From Wenyingzhuangia sp. (GTDB lineage Bacteria > Bacteroidota > Bacteroidia > Flavobacteriales > Flavobacteriaceae): a stretch of 64,000 nucleotides of DNA. Below the pieces are notes generated by a model. That model ran no database searches. It saw only the letters and a program-made list of their open reading frames with translations, and was not told the origin of the DNA. This document shows positions 34,137 to 43,218 of the stretch, one piece after another. The DNA lies in contig JAHDFK010000004.1 of NCBI GenBank assembly GCA_020628175.1, positions 62,001 through 126,000 of the forward strand, written 5' to 3'. Numbering within the stretch: position 1 is the first letter of the stretch; the number at the start of each line of letters is the position of its first letter. The translations under genes and the position numbers were made by a program.

Positions 34137-34421
34137 ATGATTACGTTAAAAAACTTTAAAATTGTAGCCTTATTAGAAGGTATTTCATATTTGTTATTAC
34201 TTGGAGTTGGTTCTCCTTTAAAACATTTTACTGGTAACGATATATTAGTTAGAACTTTAGGAATGCCTCATGGTATTTTATTTGTTGCCTATGTAATAAT
34301 GGCTTTTTTATTAAAAGACGAACAAAAATGGAATACAAAAGAGTTTCTAATTATTTTAATTTGCTCGTTACTTCCATTTGGAACTTTTTACGTAGATAAG
34401 AAATACCTACAAACCAAATAA
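34137..34421 (+). CDS. DUF3817 family membrane protein
   Basis: A 94-residue protein with about three hydrophobic helices (residues 8-24, 43-60 and 68-83). The phrase ALLEGISYLLLLGVGSPLKH near the N-terminus and RTLGMPHGILFVAYV in the middle are the DUF3817 (YdzA-like) signature, including the conserved Glu and His. The gene lies 10 bp before murB and 151 bp after the DUF423 gene, so it probably forms a unit with murB. Function unknown. Confidence 0.82.
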   Translation: MITLKNFKIVALLEGISYLLLLGVGSPLKHFTGNDILVRTLGMPHGILFVAYVIMAFLLKDEQKWNTKEFLIILICSLLPFGTFYVDKKYLQTK

Positions 34422-34431
34422 GCTCTCTTCA

Positions 34432-35433
34432 ATGAAATATCAATCTAATTTTTCATTAAAAGAATTCAACACGTTTGGTATCGATGTAAAAGCAAAAAAG
34501 TTTATTTCGGTTACCTCTATTTACGAATTAAAACAAGTTCTTAAAGAAAATAAAGAATACTTTTTAATTGGAGGTGGTAGTAATATGCTACTAACAAAAA
34601 ATATAGAAAAAACAGTTATTCACTTAAATCTAAAAGGACTCATAGTAAATAACGAAAACAGCGACACTGTTGAGGTTACAGGAATGGCTGGTGAAAATTG
34701 GCATGAATTTGTTTTGTGGTGTATTCAGCAAAATTATGGGGGCTTAGAAAATTTATCTTTAATTCCTGGTAATGTAGGTACTTCTCCTATTCAAAACATA
34801 GGAGCTTATGGTGTAGAAATAAAAGACAACTTATTATTTGTAGAAGCTTTACATGTTAAGACGCTAGAAATTGAAAGATTCTCAAACTCAGATTGTGAAT
34901 TTGGTTATAGAGATTCTATTTTTAAAAACAAATTAAAAGACCAATATGTAATTACAAGTGTAACTTTTAAACTTACTAAACGTAATCATAAAACAAACAC
35001 CTCTTATGGCGCTATACAAGAACTTTTAACTGATATTAAATACCCAACATTAACAGATATTAGTAATGCTGTTATAGCTATTAGAAAAAGTAAATTACCC
35101 GATCCTAAAAAAATAGGTAATAGTGGTAGTTTTTTTAAAAACCCTATCATTAATTACGAAGCTTTTAAAAAATTACAGTACAAGTATCCAAAAGTTCCAT
35201 TTTATAAAATTTCAGACGCATTTGTAAAAATTCCCGCAGGTTGGCTTATTGAACAAGCTGGTTTTAAAGGACAACAATTTGGAAATGCGGGAGTACATAA
35301 CAAGCAAGCTTTAGTACTTGTTAATTATGGAAATGCTACAGGTCTTGAGATTTTTGATATTGCCCAAAAAATTCAAAAAGAAATTTTTACTCTTTTTAAC
35401 ATTACTCTAGAAATAGAAGTAAATATATTTTAG
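34432..35433 (+). CDS. murB: UDP-N-acetylmuramate dehydrogenase (UDP-N-acetylenolpyruvoylglucosamine reductase)
   Basis: A 333-residue FAD enzyme that reduces enolpyruvyl-UDP-GlcNAc to UDP-MurNAc in peptidoglycan synthesis. The FAD-binding part has NTFGIDV, FLIGGGSNML and GGLENLSLIPGNVGTSPIQNIGAYGVEI (pyrophosphate loop with the conserved Gly and Tyr). The catalytic domain has GYRDSIFK, then GNSGSFFKNP, with the proton-donor Ser (in SFFKNP), and GWLIEQAGFKG. The last Glu (in LEIEVNIF) fits the type I MurB end. Soluble and complete. Confidence 0.97.
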   Translation: MKYQSNFSLKEFNTFGIDVKAKKFISVTSIYELKQVLKENKEYFLIGGGSNMLLTKNIEKTVIHLNLKGLIVNNENSDTVEVTGMAGENWHEFVLWCIQQNYGGLENLSLIPGNVGTSPIQNIGAYGVEIKDNLLFVEALHVKTLEIERFSNSDCEFGYRDSIFKNKLKDQYVITSVTFKLTKRNHKTNTSYGAIQELLTDIKYPTLTDISNAVIAIRKSKLPDPKKIGNSGSFFKNPIINYEAFKKLQYKYPKVPFYKISDAFVKIPAGWLIEQAGFKGQQFGNAGVHNKQALVLVNYGNATGLEIFDIAQKIQKEIFTLFNITLEIEVNIF

Positions 35434-35461
35434 TTTTAAACACATCTAATTACAGAAAATA

Positions 35462-35495
35462 AAAAAGGCTACTAATTAGATTTAGTAGCCTTTTT
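35462..35495. terminator. Bidirectional terminator after murB
   Basis: A 14-bp perfect stem AAAAAGGCTACTAA/TTAGTAGCCTTTTT with a 6-base loop, flanked by A and T runs. It separates murB (+) from the EF-hand gene (-). Confidence 0.88.
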
Positions 35496-35518
35496 GACAT
35501 GTAAAATTGTTACTTATT

Positions 35519-36211
35519 CTAATTTCTAGAATTCATAAATCTTTTCTTGTATTCTTCTAAAGATAACTCCTCATCTAAATCAATATTTTTTCTATTAATC
35601 TTCACAGGAGCTTCTTGCTTTACAACTTGAGGCGTTTGTACTACTTGTTGTGCTTTTAATCGTTCTTGCTCTTCTAACCAAAGTTTCACTTTTTCGAACT
35701 CATCTGCAGTAACATCTCCATTTTTATCTACATCATAACCGTTAAACCAACCTTTAATCTCAGAGGTCGTAGAATTATAACCAGCAGTTGTAGTGTAGTA
35801 TTTTACCATTTCATCAGCATCTACTGTTAAATTTTTATTGTAATCCATTAAAGAAAATTCTCTTAATGTTTCTGGTCTCACATAATTTTGAGAATAACTA
35901 GATGTTTGCGTCTTTTGTTCTGACTTTTTCATCGCCAAATCCCAGTTGATTCCGTTCTCTACTTCTTCGTAAGAAACTTCATTGTCTCCGTTAGCATCAA
36001 ATCCTAAAAAACAAACTTCACCATTCATTTGCTCTCCTTTTTCATTAATTTTATTGCTGTAGTACATTTTCATTTCCCACAATAAAATTACAGCATCTCC
36101 ATTTTTATCCATCAGCTCAAATTGTTTGTGAGCATTTTTGTTTTTTTGAGCATAGCTATTTGCGCATAAAAACAGTACTAACAATGTTAAGGTAAGTTTC
36201 GTTATTCTCAT
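35519..36211 (-). CDS. Secreted EF-hand calcium-binding protein
   Basis: A 230-residue protein with a signal peptide ending at SYAQ (about residue 21). Four EF-hand-like loops are visible: DKNGDAVILLWE, DANGDNEVSYEE, DYNKNLTVDADE and DVDKNGDVTADE. The second and fourth keep the canonical Asp/Asn/Gly/Glu spacing; the first and third are weaker. The C-terminal ~45 residues are polar and Gln/Lys/Val-rich. Probably periplasmic or surface calcium binding; no enzyme domain is seen. The upstream gene is on the same strand 86 bp away. Monocistronic with a shared terminator. Confidence 0.85.
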   Translation of the reverse strand: MRITKLTLTLLVLFLCANSYAQKNKNAHKQFELMDKNGDAVILLWEMKMYYSNKINEKGEQMNGEVCFLGFDANGDNEVSYEEVENGINWDLAMKKSEQKTQTSSYSQNYVRPETLREFSLMDYNKNLTVDADEMVKYYTTTAGYNSTTSEIKGWFNGYDVDKNGDVTADEFEKVKLWLEEQERLKAQQVVQTPQVVKQEAPVKINRKNIDLDEELSLEEYKKRFMNSRN

Positions 36212-36297
36212 ATTTACTGATATTATTTTAGTTTTGTTATGAAGTATAAAATTATTAATATTTTTATAGTATTAAAAAAAATCACTTCAAAATTATT

Positions 36298-36777
36298 CTA
36301 TTTATTCGGCCAAATTGCCTCGTCTTCCTCATTCCAATGTACACCAAATTGTATTTCTGTTAAAATCTCGTTAGTAAACCAGAAAAACATATTTGCTTCA
36401 TCAACATCAATCAACTCATGCTTAGAGTTTTCGGGAGTTGAATAATCTTCGAATTCCATATCTCCAAGATTTTCTTTTTCTATAAAATTTTGAATAAACT
36501 CTATATTCTCCCCTATCAAAGATTGGTTATTTAACTTAAAATTACTTGAATTTACGGTTATTGTTTCTAATTTCCAACTTTCTTCCTCATCAAAAGAAAA
36601 AGAAACGCCATATTTTTCGTAATCCCAAGTCTCAACAGCATCCCCTGTATCAAAATCTTTTTCGATTTCTTTTTCTGTCGGTAATCCTAAAATCTCTAAG
36701 ACTTCCTCTCGAAACATCCCAAATTTAATAGTACCAACTCCTACACCTATCTCAATTTCATTTATCTTTTCTATCAT
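36298..36777 (-). CDS. Hypothetical protein at the end of the NtrC-like operon
   Basis: A 159-residue acidic soluble protein from the ATG at 36777, which follows the regulator's stop by 7 bp. An in-frame ATG at 36798 would overlap that gene by 14 bp and is less likely. The N-terminal half has a VGTIKFGMFREEVLEILG phrase reminiscent of small-protein-assembly or SmpA/BamE-like folds. The rest is rich in Glu and aromatic residues, with a beta-rich core (FTNEILTEIQFGVHWN). It looks like a cytoplasmic immunity or adaptor-type domain, but that is weak. Function unknown. Confidence 0.62.
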   Translation of the reverse strand: MIEKINEIEIGVGVGTIKFGMFREEVLEILGLPTEKEIEKDFDTGDAVETWDYEKYGVSFSFDEEESWKLETITVNSSNFKLNNQSLIGENIEFIQNFIEKENLGDMEFEDYSTPENSKHELIDVDEANMFFWFTNEILTEIQFGVHWNEEDEAIWPNK

Positions 36778-36784
36778 TCTCTTT

Positions 36785-37948
36785 TTATTTACTCGCAAAT
36801 AAAGTTACATCACTCGCACTAATTTGTGTCTCTCCTAAAATTAACAAACGTTCTACAACATTTCTTAACTCCCTTATATTACCAGTCCAATTATACTCTT
36901 GCAACTTCTTTATAGCAGCATCCGAAAAATCTTTAGGCACCATACCTTGTTCTTTTGCAATCAACTTAGAAAAATGTTGAATTAACAATGGAATATCATC
37001 TCTTCTATCGTTTAATGAGGGAACTTTGATCAAAATAACGGCTAATCTATGGTATAAATCTTCTCTAAAACGTCCTTCTGCTATTTCTTCTCTTAAATTC
37101 TTATTTGTAGCGGCCAATACCCTTACATTGACCTTTATATCTTTATCAGAACCTACTCTACTAATTTTATTTTCTTGCAAAGCACGTAACACCTTAGCTT
37201 GTGCAGAAAGACTCATATCTCCTATTTCGTCTAAAAAAATAGTTCCACCATTTGCAGCTTCAAATTTACCTGCTCTATCTTTATTAGCTCCTGTAAAAGA
37301 ACCCTTTACATGCCCAAACAACTCACTTTCTATCAATTCAGAAGGGATCGCAGCACAATTTACCTCGACCATTGGCGCTTTAGAACGCTCACTTAAATCA
37401 TGTAATCTATGTGCAACTAGTTCTTTACCTGTTCCATTGGGGCCTGTAATTAGTACCCGTGCATCTGTTGGAGCTACCTTATCAATCATCATTTTTATCT
37501 GATTGATCGGTTCACTATCTCCAATCATAGTGTATTTTTTACTTACTTTCTTCTTTAAAATTTTATTTTCTACAAGTAATTGTTTCTGATCTAAAGCATT
37601 ACGAACCGTATTTAATAGTCTATTTAAATCTGGTGGTTTCGAAATATAATCATAAGCTCCTAAACGCATCGTTTGTACGGCTGTCTCTAAATCTCCATGT
37701 CCCGAAATCATAATTACAGGAATTTCAGGTTTTAATGCCTTTAATTTTTCGAGTACTTCTACCCCATCCATTTTGGGCATCTTAATATCACACAAAATCA
37801 AATCAAAATCAGCATTAGTAACCATTTCTATACCTGCCAATCCATCTTCTGCTTCTTCTACCTGATAACTTTTATTTTCATCGGCTATAATACGTTTTAA
37901 TACACGTCTAATAGCCGCCTCATCTTCTATAATTAATATCTTACTCAT
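36785..37948 (-). CDS. NtrC-type response regulator lacking a DNA-binding domain
   Basis: A 387-residue protein: receiver domain (about 1-125, phosphorylation site D54 in ILCDIKMPKMDG, K in SKPPDLN) followed by a sigma-54 AAA+ domain. That domain has Walker A LITGPNGTGKELV, the sigma-54 contact GSFTGA (usual form GAFTGA), Walker B TIFLDEIGDMSL and an arginine finger region. The protein ends 387 residues in, at ISASDVTLFASK, without the Fis-type HTH expected after the AAA+ domain. The stop is a true TAA, so this is not a window artefact. Such headless forms occur in Flavobacteriia. It lies 3 bp after the ABC-2 permease gene. Confidence 0.9.
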   Translation of the reverse strand: MSKILIIEDEAAIRRVLKRIIADENKSYQVEEAEDGLAGIEMVTNADFDLILCDIKMPKMDGVEVLEKLKALKPEIPVIMISGHGDLETAVQTMRLGAYDYISKPPDLNRLLNTVRNALDQKQLLVENKILKKKVSKKYTMIGDSEPINQIKMMIDKVAPTDARVLITGPNGTGKELVAHRLHDLSERSKAPMVEVNCAAIPSELIESELFGHVKGSFTGANKDRAGKFEAANGGTIFLDEIGDMSLSAQAKVLRALQENKISRVGSDKDIKVNVRVLAATNKNLREEIAEGRFREDLYHRLAVILIKVPSLNDRRDDIPLLIQHFSKLIAKEQGMVPKDFSDAAIKKLQEYNWTGNIRELRNVVERLLILGETQISASDVTLFASK

Positions 37949-37951
37949 TGT

Positions 37952-39199
37952 TTAGTTTTTTTGAAACATCCATTTAACCAATTGTTTCATTGTAGGCTTG
38001 TTTCCATAGCTTAATATACCAATTCTATATATTTTACTGGCAACAAATACCGTTGTAATAAAGCTAACCAATAATAATGCCAATGACAAAATAATTTGCC
38101 AAGCAGGAACACCATACGGAATTCGCATTAACATTAAGATTGGAGATGTAAATGGAATTAATGAGAACATAGTAGCTGTACTTCCATTTGGATTCCCATT
38201 AATTACAGTTGCCATACCAATATAAACAGCAAACATTAATGGCAACAATATAGGATGTACAAATTGTTGTGTATCTGTCTCGCTATTCACTGCTGCACCA
38301 ATTGCTGCATAAAAACCACTATATAGTAAATAACCCGATAAAAAGAACAGCACAAAGCTCACACATATTTCTAAGTAATTTAAACTCCATATAACTTCAA
38401 AAAAACTAGCTATTTTTACAGTTTCTTCCCCTCCTGTAGATGGAAATAAACCTTGAAGTGCTATCAATCCTACAAGCAATAAAATAGCCCAAATAACAAA
38501 TTGCAATACACCTGCTAAAGCATTACCAATAATTTTACCTAACATTAACTGAAATGGTTTTACAGTACAAATCATAATTTCGACAACTCTACTGTTTTTT
38601 TCTTCTATAATACTACGCATTACAGAGTTTCCATAAATTATCACAAACATCATTACCAAGTATCCAGAACCTACCGCTACAATCCCTTTTATCCATTTTT
38701 GAATTTCAGATTTCGATTGACTTTTAAACTCAACCTGTATTTTCGTTTTTTTTGAAATTTCTTGTATCAACTCTTTAGACACATTATTACCTTCTAGAAT
38801 CTTTTTTGTTTTATATGTTTCTAAAACTTTTTTCACCCCTTCTATAGGCAAAGAGCTGTTTCCATAAATCGTTAATTCTTTTAAGTCTTTTGTTACATAA
38901 ATCAATCCAGCATAATCCTCTTGATCTACAATAGTTTTTGCTATTGTGTAAGTATCTACAACTATTTCTTCTAAATTTAACCACGAAAATTCTTTTGCAA
39001 TTTGTTCTTGTATCACTTCTGGAGCCACAACTAACACGTTTACTGTTTCCGCTATCTTTTCTTCTTTTGTTGCGAAATAGAAAATAGCCGCAAACATTCC
39101 TATCATTAACAACGGACTTAAAAAAATAAGAATCAAATACGCTTTGCTGCGTACTTTGGTTAAAAATTCTCTTTTTATAATTAATAATAGTTTACGCAT
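37952..39199 (-). CDS. ABC-2 type transporter permease (NatB-like)
   Basis: A 415-residue membrane protein with one N-terminal helix (about 20-42), a soluble domain of about 120 residues and five or six helices between about 170 and 400. The architecture matches ABC-2 permeases of the NatB/YhaP (sodium or drug export) type. The stretch NSRVVEIMICTVKPFQLMLG in the middle is the ABC-2 motif, and VNSETDTQQFVHPILLPLM follows. It starts 8 bp inside the end of the ATPase gene, so the two are coupled, and the regulator gene follows after 3 bp. The substrate is unknown. Confidence 0.87.
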   Translation of the reverse strand: MRKLLLIIKREFLTKVRSKAYLILIFLSPLLMIGMFAAIFYFATKEEKIAETVNVLVVAPEVIQEQIAKEFSWLNLEEIVVDTYTIAKTIVDQEDYAGLIYVTKDLKELTIYGNSSLPIEGVKKVLETYKTKKILEGNNVSKELIQEISKKTKIQVEFKSQSKSEIQKWIKGIVAVGSGYLVMMFVIIYGNSVMRSIIEEKNSRVVEIMICTVKPFQLMLGKIIGNALAGVLQFVIWAILLLVGLIALQGLFPSTGGEETVKIASFFEVIWSLNYLEICVSFVLFFLSGYLLYSGFYAAIGAAVNSETDTQQFVHPILLPLMFAVYIGMATVINGNPNGSTATMFSLIPFTSPILMLMRIPYGVPAWQIILSLALLLVSFITTVFVASKIYRIGILSYGNKPTMKQLVKWMFQKN

Positions 39200-40118
39200 T
39201 TTCTATTGTTTTAATAAAAATTTCTTGAAGATCTGGAATATGCTGTTTAAACACTTTTATACTTCCTATATTTAACATTTCTTTTAATAAGGCATCACTC
39301 GTATCATAAACATTCGCAACTTCTAACCTTACTGTACTTTCAGTTTGTTCTTTAAGTGTTACCGTATAAGTAACTACATTATTTAAAAAACTATCTAATT
39401 TTATTGCATCAAATTCAGATAACGTTATTTCGTATATTTCGTTCGCATGTGTAGTACGAATTTCATCAATACTACCTTCTAAAATAATTTCTCCTTTGTG
39501 TATCAAGCTTAGTGCATCGCACATTTGAGTTACAGACTCCATTCTGTGTGATGAAAAAATAACTGTGGTTCCTTGTTTTGCCAATCTTTTAATCTCATCT
39601 GCTATTAATTGCGCATTTAAAGGATCGAAACCACTAAAAGGCTCGTCTAATATTAACAATTCCGGCTGGTGCAAAACAGTAATTAAAAACTGTACTTTTT
39701 GAGCCATCCCTTTGGATAGATCTTCTATTTTTTTCTTATTCCAATCTTTAATATCAAATCTATCTAACCAAAAATTTAATTGCTTTTTGGCTTCTAATTT
39801 AGTCATGCCTTTTAATTGTCCAAAATACAAAGCTTGTTCTTCAATAGTCATATTTTTATACAAACCTCTTTCTTCTGGTAAATACCCAATACTATTTACA
39901 TGATGACTTTGTAAGGGTTTGTTTTGAAACAAAATTTCTCCTTCATCAAACTCTATAATTGTATTTAGTATACGTATCAATGTTGTTTTACCAGCTCCAT
40001 TCTGACCGATCAATCCGTATACAGAGCCTTTTTTAATCGCTATATCAACCGATTTTAAAGCGCATTTTTCTCCATAAAACTTATGTAATCTTTTAATATT
40101 GATAATATAATCTTCCAT
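39192..40118 (-). CDS. ABC transporter ATP-binding protein (NatA-like)
   Basis: A 308-residue ATPase with Walker A GLIGQNGAGKTTLIRIL (about 35-51), signature DLSKGMAQKVQ, Walker B LLILDEPFSGFDP and the switch His in FSSHRMESV. A C-terminal domain of about 90 residues of the DrrA/NatA regulatory type follows (DUF4162-like). With the permease at 37952-39199, it forms an export complex in the inner membrane. First gene of the four-gene minus-strand operon. Divergent from marR with about 220 bp between, which may hold both promoters. Confidence 0.92.
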   Translation of the reverse strand: MEDYIINIKRLHKFYGEKCALKSVDIAIKKGSVYGLIGQNGAGKTTLIRILNTIIEFDEGEILFQNKPLQSHHVNSIGYLPEERGLYKNMTIEEQALYFGQLKGMTKLEAKKQLNFWLDRFDIKDWNKKKIEDLSKGMAQKVQFLITVLHQPELLILDEPFSGFDPLNAQLIADEIKRLAKQGTTVIFSSHRMESVTQMCDALSLIHKGEIILEGSIDEIRTTHANEIYEITLSEFDAIKLDSFLNNVVTYTVTLKEQTESTVRLEVANVYDTSDALLKEMLNIGSIKVFKQHIPDLQEIFIKTIENA

Positions 40119-40294
40119 AAATATTTAACGAATTAAGAAGTGTAAATATATTACTTGTTCTTTTAAGTTTTACACGGTTTCTACGTTAATTCGTTTCTTC
40201 TGTTTTTTAAGAAAATCACAATAATAATTATTTTAAAAACAATTATCAAAACTATAAACCGCTTAAAACTAACAACTTTATAAAAAAGGAACTA

Positions 40295-40324
40295 AAAAAA
40301 AACTATGCATGCATAGTTTTTTTT
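40295..40324. promoter_or_regulatory. Perfect 30-bp palindrome, probable MarR operator
   Basis: Two perfect 15-base arms centred between 40309 and 40310, with core ACTATGCATGCATAGT flanked by A7 and T7. It lies 13 bp before the marR ATG, where the repressor would block transcription of itself and the fad genes. MarR proteins bind palindromes in this position. A hairpin role (terminator for neither gene) is less likely. Binding is inferred. Confidence 0.7.
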
Positions 40325-40337
40325 AGTATATTTAAAC

Positions 40338-40775
40338 ATGAAAAATGAAATAATTGCTTTTGATTATCTCTATCGGAGTACTTGGCAGCTGATTAATAAG
40401 ATGTATAACGAAGAAGCCCTAAAGAGAGATTATTTAATGACCGTTGGTTTTGTACTTATTAGTATAGATTATAAAAACGGAACAGCATCAACCCTTTTAG
40501 GCCCCAAAATGGGAATTGAAGCCAACAGCTTATCGAGAACACTTAATAAAATGGAAAAAATGCTTCTGATTTATCGAGAGAAAAATCCTGAAGACGGAAG
40601 AAGTGTTTTAATAAAGTTAACCGATAAAGGAAAAGAGCAACGAGAAGTAGCCAAACAAATTGTTATAAAATTTAATAAGGCTGTAGAAAATAATGTAACC
40701 AAAGAACAAATTGAATCTTTTAAAATTGTTACGCATACAATACAAGATTTGATAGAACAAAAATTAATTTTTTAG
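40338..40775 (+). CDS. MarR-family transcriptional regulator
   Basis: A 145-residue winged-helix regulator. The HTH (about 55-75) is seen in MGIEANSLSRTLNKMEKMLL, followed by the wing YREKNPEDGRSVLIKLTDKG (DGR is the usual MarR wing turn). Helices at both ends make the dimer interface. It is the first gene of the fad operon: the next ATG is 2 bp beyond its stop. A 30-bp palindrome lies 13 bp upstream. By position it should repress the beta-oxidation genes and be released by a fatty acyl ligand; the ligand is not known. Confidence 0.9.
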   Translation: MKNEIIAFDYLYRSTWQLINKMYNEEALKRDYLMTVGFVLISIDYKNGTASTLLGPKMGIEANSLSRTLNKMEKMLLIYREKNPEDGRSVLIKLTDKGKEQREVAKQIVIKFNKAVENNVTKEQIESFKIVTHTIQDLIEQKLIF

Positions 40776-40777
40776 GT

Positions 40778-43180
40778 ATGAAAAGAAAAATCAATAAAGT
40801 AGCAGTTATAGGATCTGGAATTATGGGTTCTGGTATTGCTTGTCATTTTGCCAACATAGGCATTGAGGTATTATTATTAGATATTGCTCCTAAAGAATTG
40901 TCTGATAAAGAAAAAGCGCAAGGATTAGAGTTAAGCCATCCAAAAGTAAAAAATAGAATTGTAGATACAAATCTAATAAAAGCTATAAAATCGAACCCCG
41001 CCCCTTTATACAAAAAACAATTTTCCGATAGAATTTCTACAGGAAATTTGGAAGATGATATTGCTAAGATAAAAGATGTTGATTGGATTATAGAAGTTGT
41101 TGTAGAACGTTTAGATATCAAACAAATTGTATTTGAACAAATAGAACAACACCGAACTCCTGGTACTTTAGTAACCAGTAACACCTCTGGTATTCCTATA
41201 CAATTTATGAATAAAGGGCGTTCTAAAGATTTTAGAGAACATTTTGCGGTATCACATTTCTTTAACCCTCCAAGATATTTAAAACTTTTTGAAGTTGTAC
41301 CGGGTCCAGATTGCAAACCCGAAGTCACAGATTTCTTAATGTCGTTTGGTTCTAAATTTTTAGGAAAAACCGCTGTTTTAGCTAAAGACACTCCTGCATT
41401 TATAGGAAACCGAATCGGGATTTTTGGAATTATGAGCATGCTACATATTGTAAAAGAATTAGGCATGACTGTAGAAGAGGTTGATAAACTTACAGGTCCT
41501 ATTATTGGTAGACCAAAATCTGCAACATTTAGAACTGTAGACGTTGTTGGTTTAGATACCTTAGTACATGTGGCAAATGGTTTGTATGAAAATTGCAAAG
41601 AAGACGAAGCTTTAGAACTTTTTAAACTTCCTGCATTTATAACAACCATGCTAGATAATAAATGGTTAGGTAGCAAAACAGGAAAAGGATTTTACCAAAA
41701 ACATGTTGACGAAAAAGGGAAAAAATCAATATTAGCTTTAAACCTAGAAACCCTAGAATACAAGCCTTCTAAAAAGGCTAGTTTTGGTAGTTTAAACGCT
41801 ACAAAAACAATAGATAAAGTTGTAGATCGTTTTAAAGTGTTAATTACCGGTAAAGACAAAGCTGGTGAATTTTACAGAAAAACTTTTGCGGCATTATTTG
41901 CATACGTAAGTCATCGAATTCCTGAAATATCAGACGAATTGTACCGTATAGACGATGCAATGAAAGCAGGTTTTGGTTGGCAACATGGTCCTTTCGAAAT
42001 TTGGGATGCTATTGGTATTCAAAAAGGTATTGAACTAATGAAAGCAGAAAATCTTGGTTACGCCAACTGGATAGATTCGATGCTGAGCCATGGAAATGAT
42101 CACTTTTACACCCTTAAAGATGGAAAGAAAGAATATTACGAAAGTAAACAAAATAGTTACACTAAGATTCCGGGACAAGACAGCTTTATTATTTTAGATA
42201 ACATACGAGAAACCAAAACAATTTGGTCTAACTCCGAAGCTTCTATTCAACATTTAGGAGATGGAGTTTTAAATGTCGAGTTCCAATCTAAAATGAATAC
42301 TTTAGGAAGTGGTGTTTTACAAGCCATTAACAAAGGAATTGATTTAGCCGAAACAGAATACGATGCTGTTATTTTAGGAAATCAGGCGACTAATTTTTCG
42401 GTAGGTGCAAATTTGGCCATGGTTTTTATGTTAGCTATAGAACAAGAATATGATGAACTAAATTTTGCTGTACAATATTTTCAAAATACAGTAATGAGAA
42501 TGCGTTACTCTTCGTGTCCTACATTAATTACTCCAAGAGGTTTAACCCTTGGTGGTGGTTGCGAACTTAGCTTACATGCAGATAAAGTAATTGCCGCTGC
42601 AGAAACCTATACAGGTCTTGTAGAATTTGGTGTTGGTGTTATTCCTGGTGGTGGTGGTACCAAAGAAATGACCAAAAGAGTATTAGATTCTGTAATTAAA
42701 GATGATGTAAAACTAAACCGAATGCGTGATGCTTTTATTAACATAGCCATGGCCAAAGTAGCTACTTCTGCACACGAAGCCTATGATTACGGCTATTATA
42801 CAGCCCATAAAGATTTAGTGGTTGTGAATGAGAAACAACAAATAGCTACAGCTAAAAGACATGCCATACAAATGTTAGAAGACGGGTACTTGAAACCGAG
42901 TCCTGAAAAAGTAAAAGTATTAGGACAGCAAGTATTGGGTATGTTTCAGGTAGGTGCCGATAGTTTGGTTGCCGGAAAATACGCTTCGGAACACGACCGC
43001 TTGATCGCCAATAAACTTGGATATGTTATGGCTGGTGGAGATTTATCTGAACCTACATTCGTATCTGAACAATATTTACTGAATTTAGAAAGAGATGCTT
43101 TTTTATCTCTTTTAGGAGAAAGAAAAACGTTAGAAAGAATTCAACACATGCTAAAAACAGGAAAGCCTTTGAGGAATTAA
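40778..43180 (+). CDS. fadN: 3-hydroxyacyl-CoA dehydrogenase / enoyl-CoA hydratase (FadN/FadB-type)
   Basis: An 800-residue bifunctional beta-oxidation enzyme. The NAD-binding domain is at the N-terminus (VAVIGSGIMGSGIACHFANI, then DVDWIIEVVVERLDIK), with the HAD catalytic His in HFFNPPRYLKLFEVV and a second HAD domain near 360-420. The C-terminal crotonase-like hydratase (about 480-700) has NFSVGANL, GLTLGGGCEL and GVGVIPGGGGTKEM. This order (dehydrogenase first, hydratase second) fits FadN rather than E. coli FadB. It makes 3-ketoacyl-CoA from enoyl-CoA, which the thiolase FadA then cleaves. Second gene of the operon. Confidence 0.93.
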   Translation: MKRKINKVAVIGSGIMGSGIACHFANIGIEVLLLDIAPKELSDKEKAQGLELSHPKVKNRIVDTNLIKAIKSNPAPLYKKQFSDRISTGNLEDDIAKIKDVDWIIEVVVERLDIKQIVFEQIEQHRTPGTLVTSNTSGIPIQFMNKGRSKDFREHFAVSHFFNPPRYLKLFEVVPGPDCKPEVTDFLMSFGSKFLGKTAVLAKDTPAFIGNRIGIFGIMSMLHIVKELGMTVEEVDKLTGPIIGRPKSATFRTVDVVGLDTLVHVANGLYENCKEDEALELFKLPAFITTMLDNKWLGSKTGKGFYQKHVDEKGKKSILALNLETLEYKPSKKASFGSLNATKTIDKVVDRFKVLITGKDKAGEFYRKTFAALFAYVSHRIPEISDELYRIDDAMKAGFGWQHGPFEIWDAIGIQKGIELMKAENLGYANWIDSMLSHGNDHFYTLKDGKKEYYESKQNSYTKIPGQDSFIILDNIRETKTIWSNSEASIQHLGDGVLNVEFQSKMNTLGSGVLQAINKGIDLAETEYDAVILGNQATNFSVGANLAMVFMLAIEQEYDELNFAVQYFQNTVMRMRYSSCPTLITPRGLTLGGGCELSLHADKVIAAAETYTGLVEFGVGVIPGGGGTKEMTKRVLDSVIKDDVKLNRMRDAFINIAMAKVATSAHEAYDYGYYTAHKDLVVVNEKQQIATAKRHAIQMLEDGYLKPSPEKVKVLGQQVLGMFQVGADSLVAGKYASEHDRLIANKLGYVMAGGDLSEPTFVSEQYLLNLERDAFLSLLGERKTLERIQHMLKTGKPLRN

Positions 43181-43218
43181 AAAAGAGAATTGAGTTATTA
43201 GACTATAGATAGAAGCAT

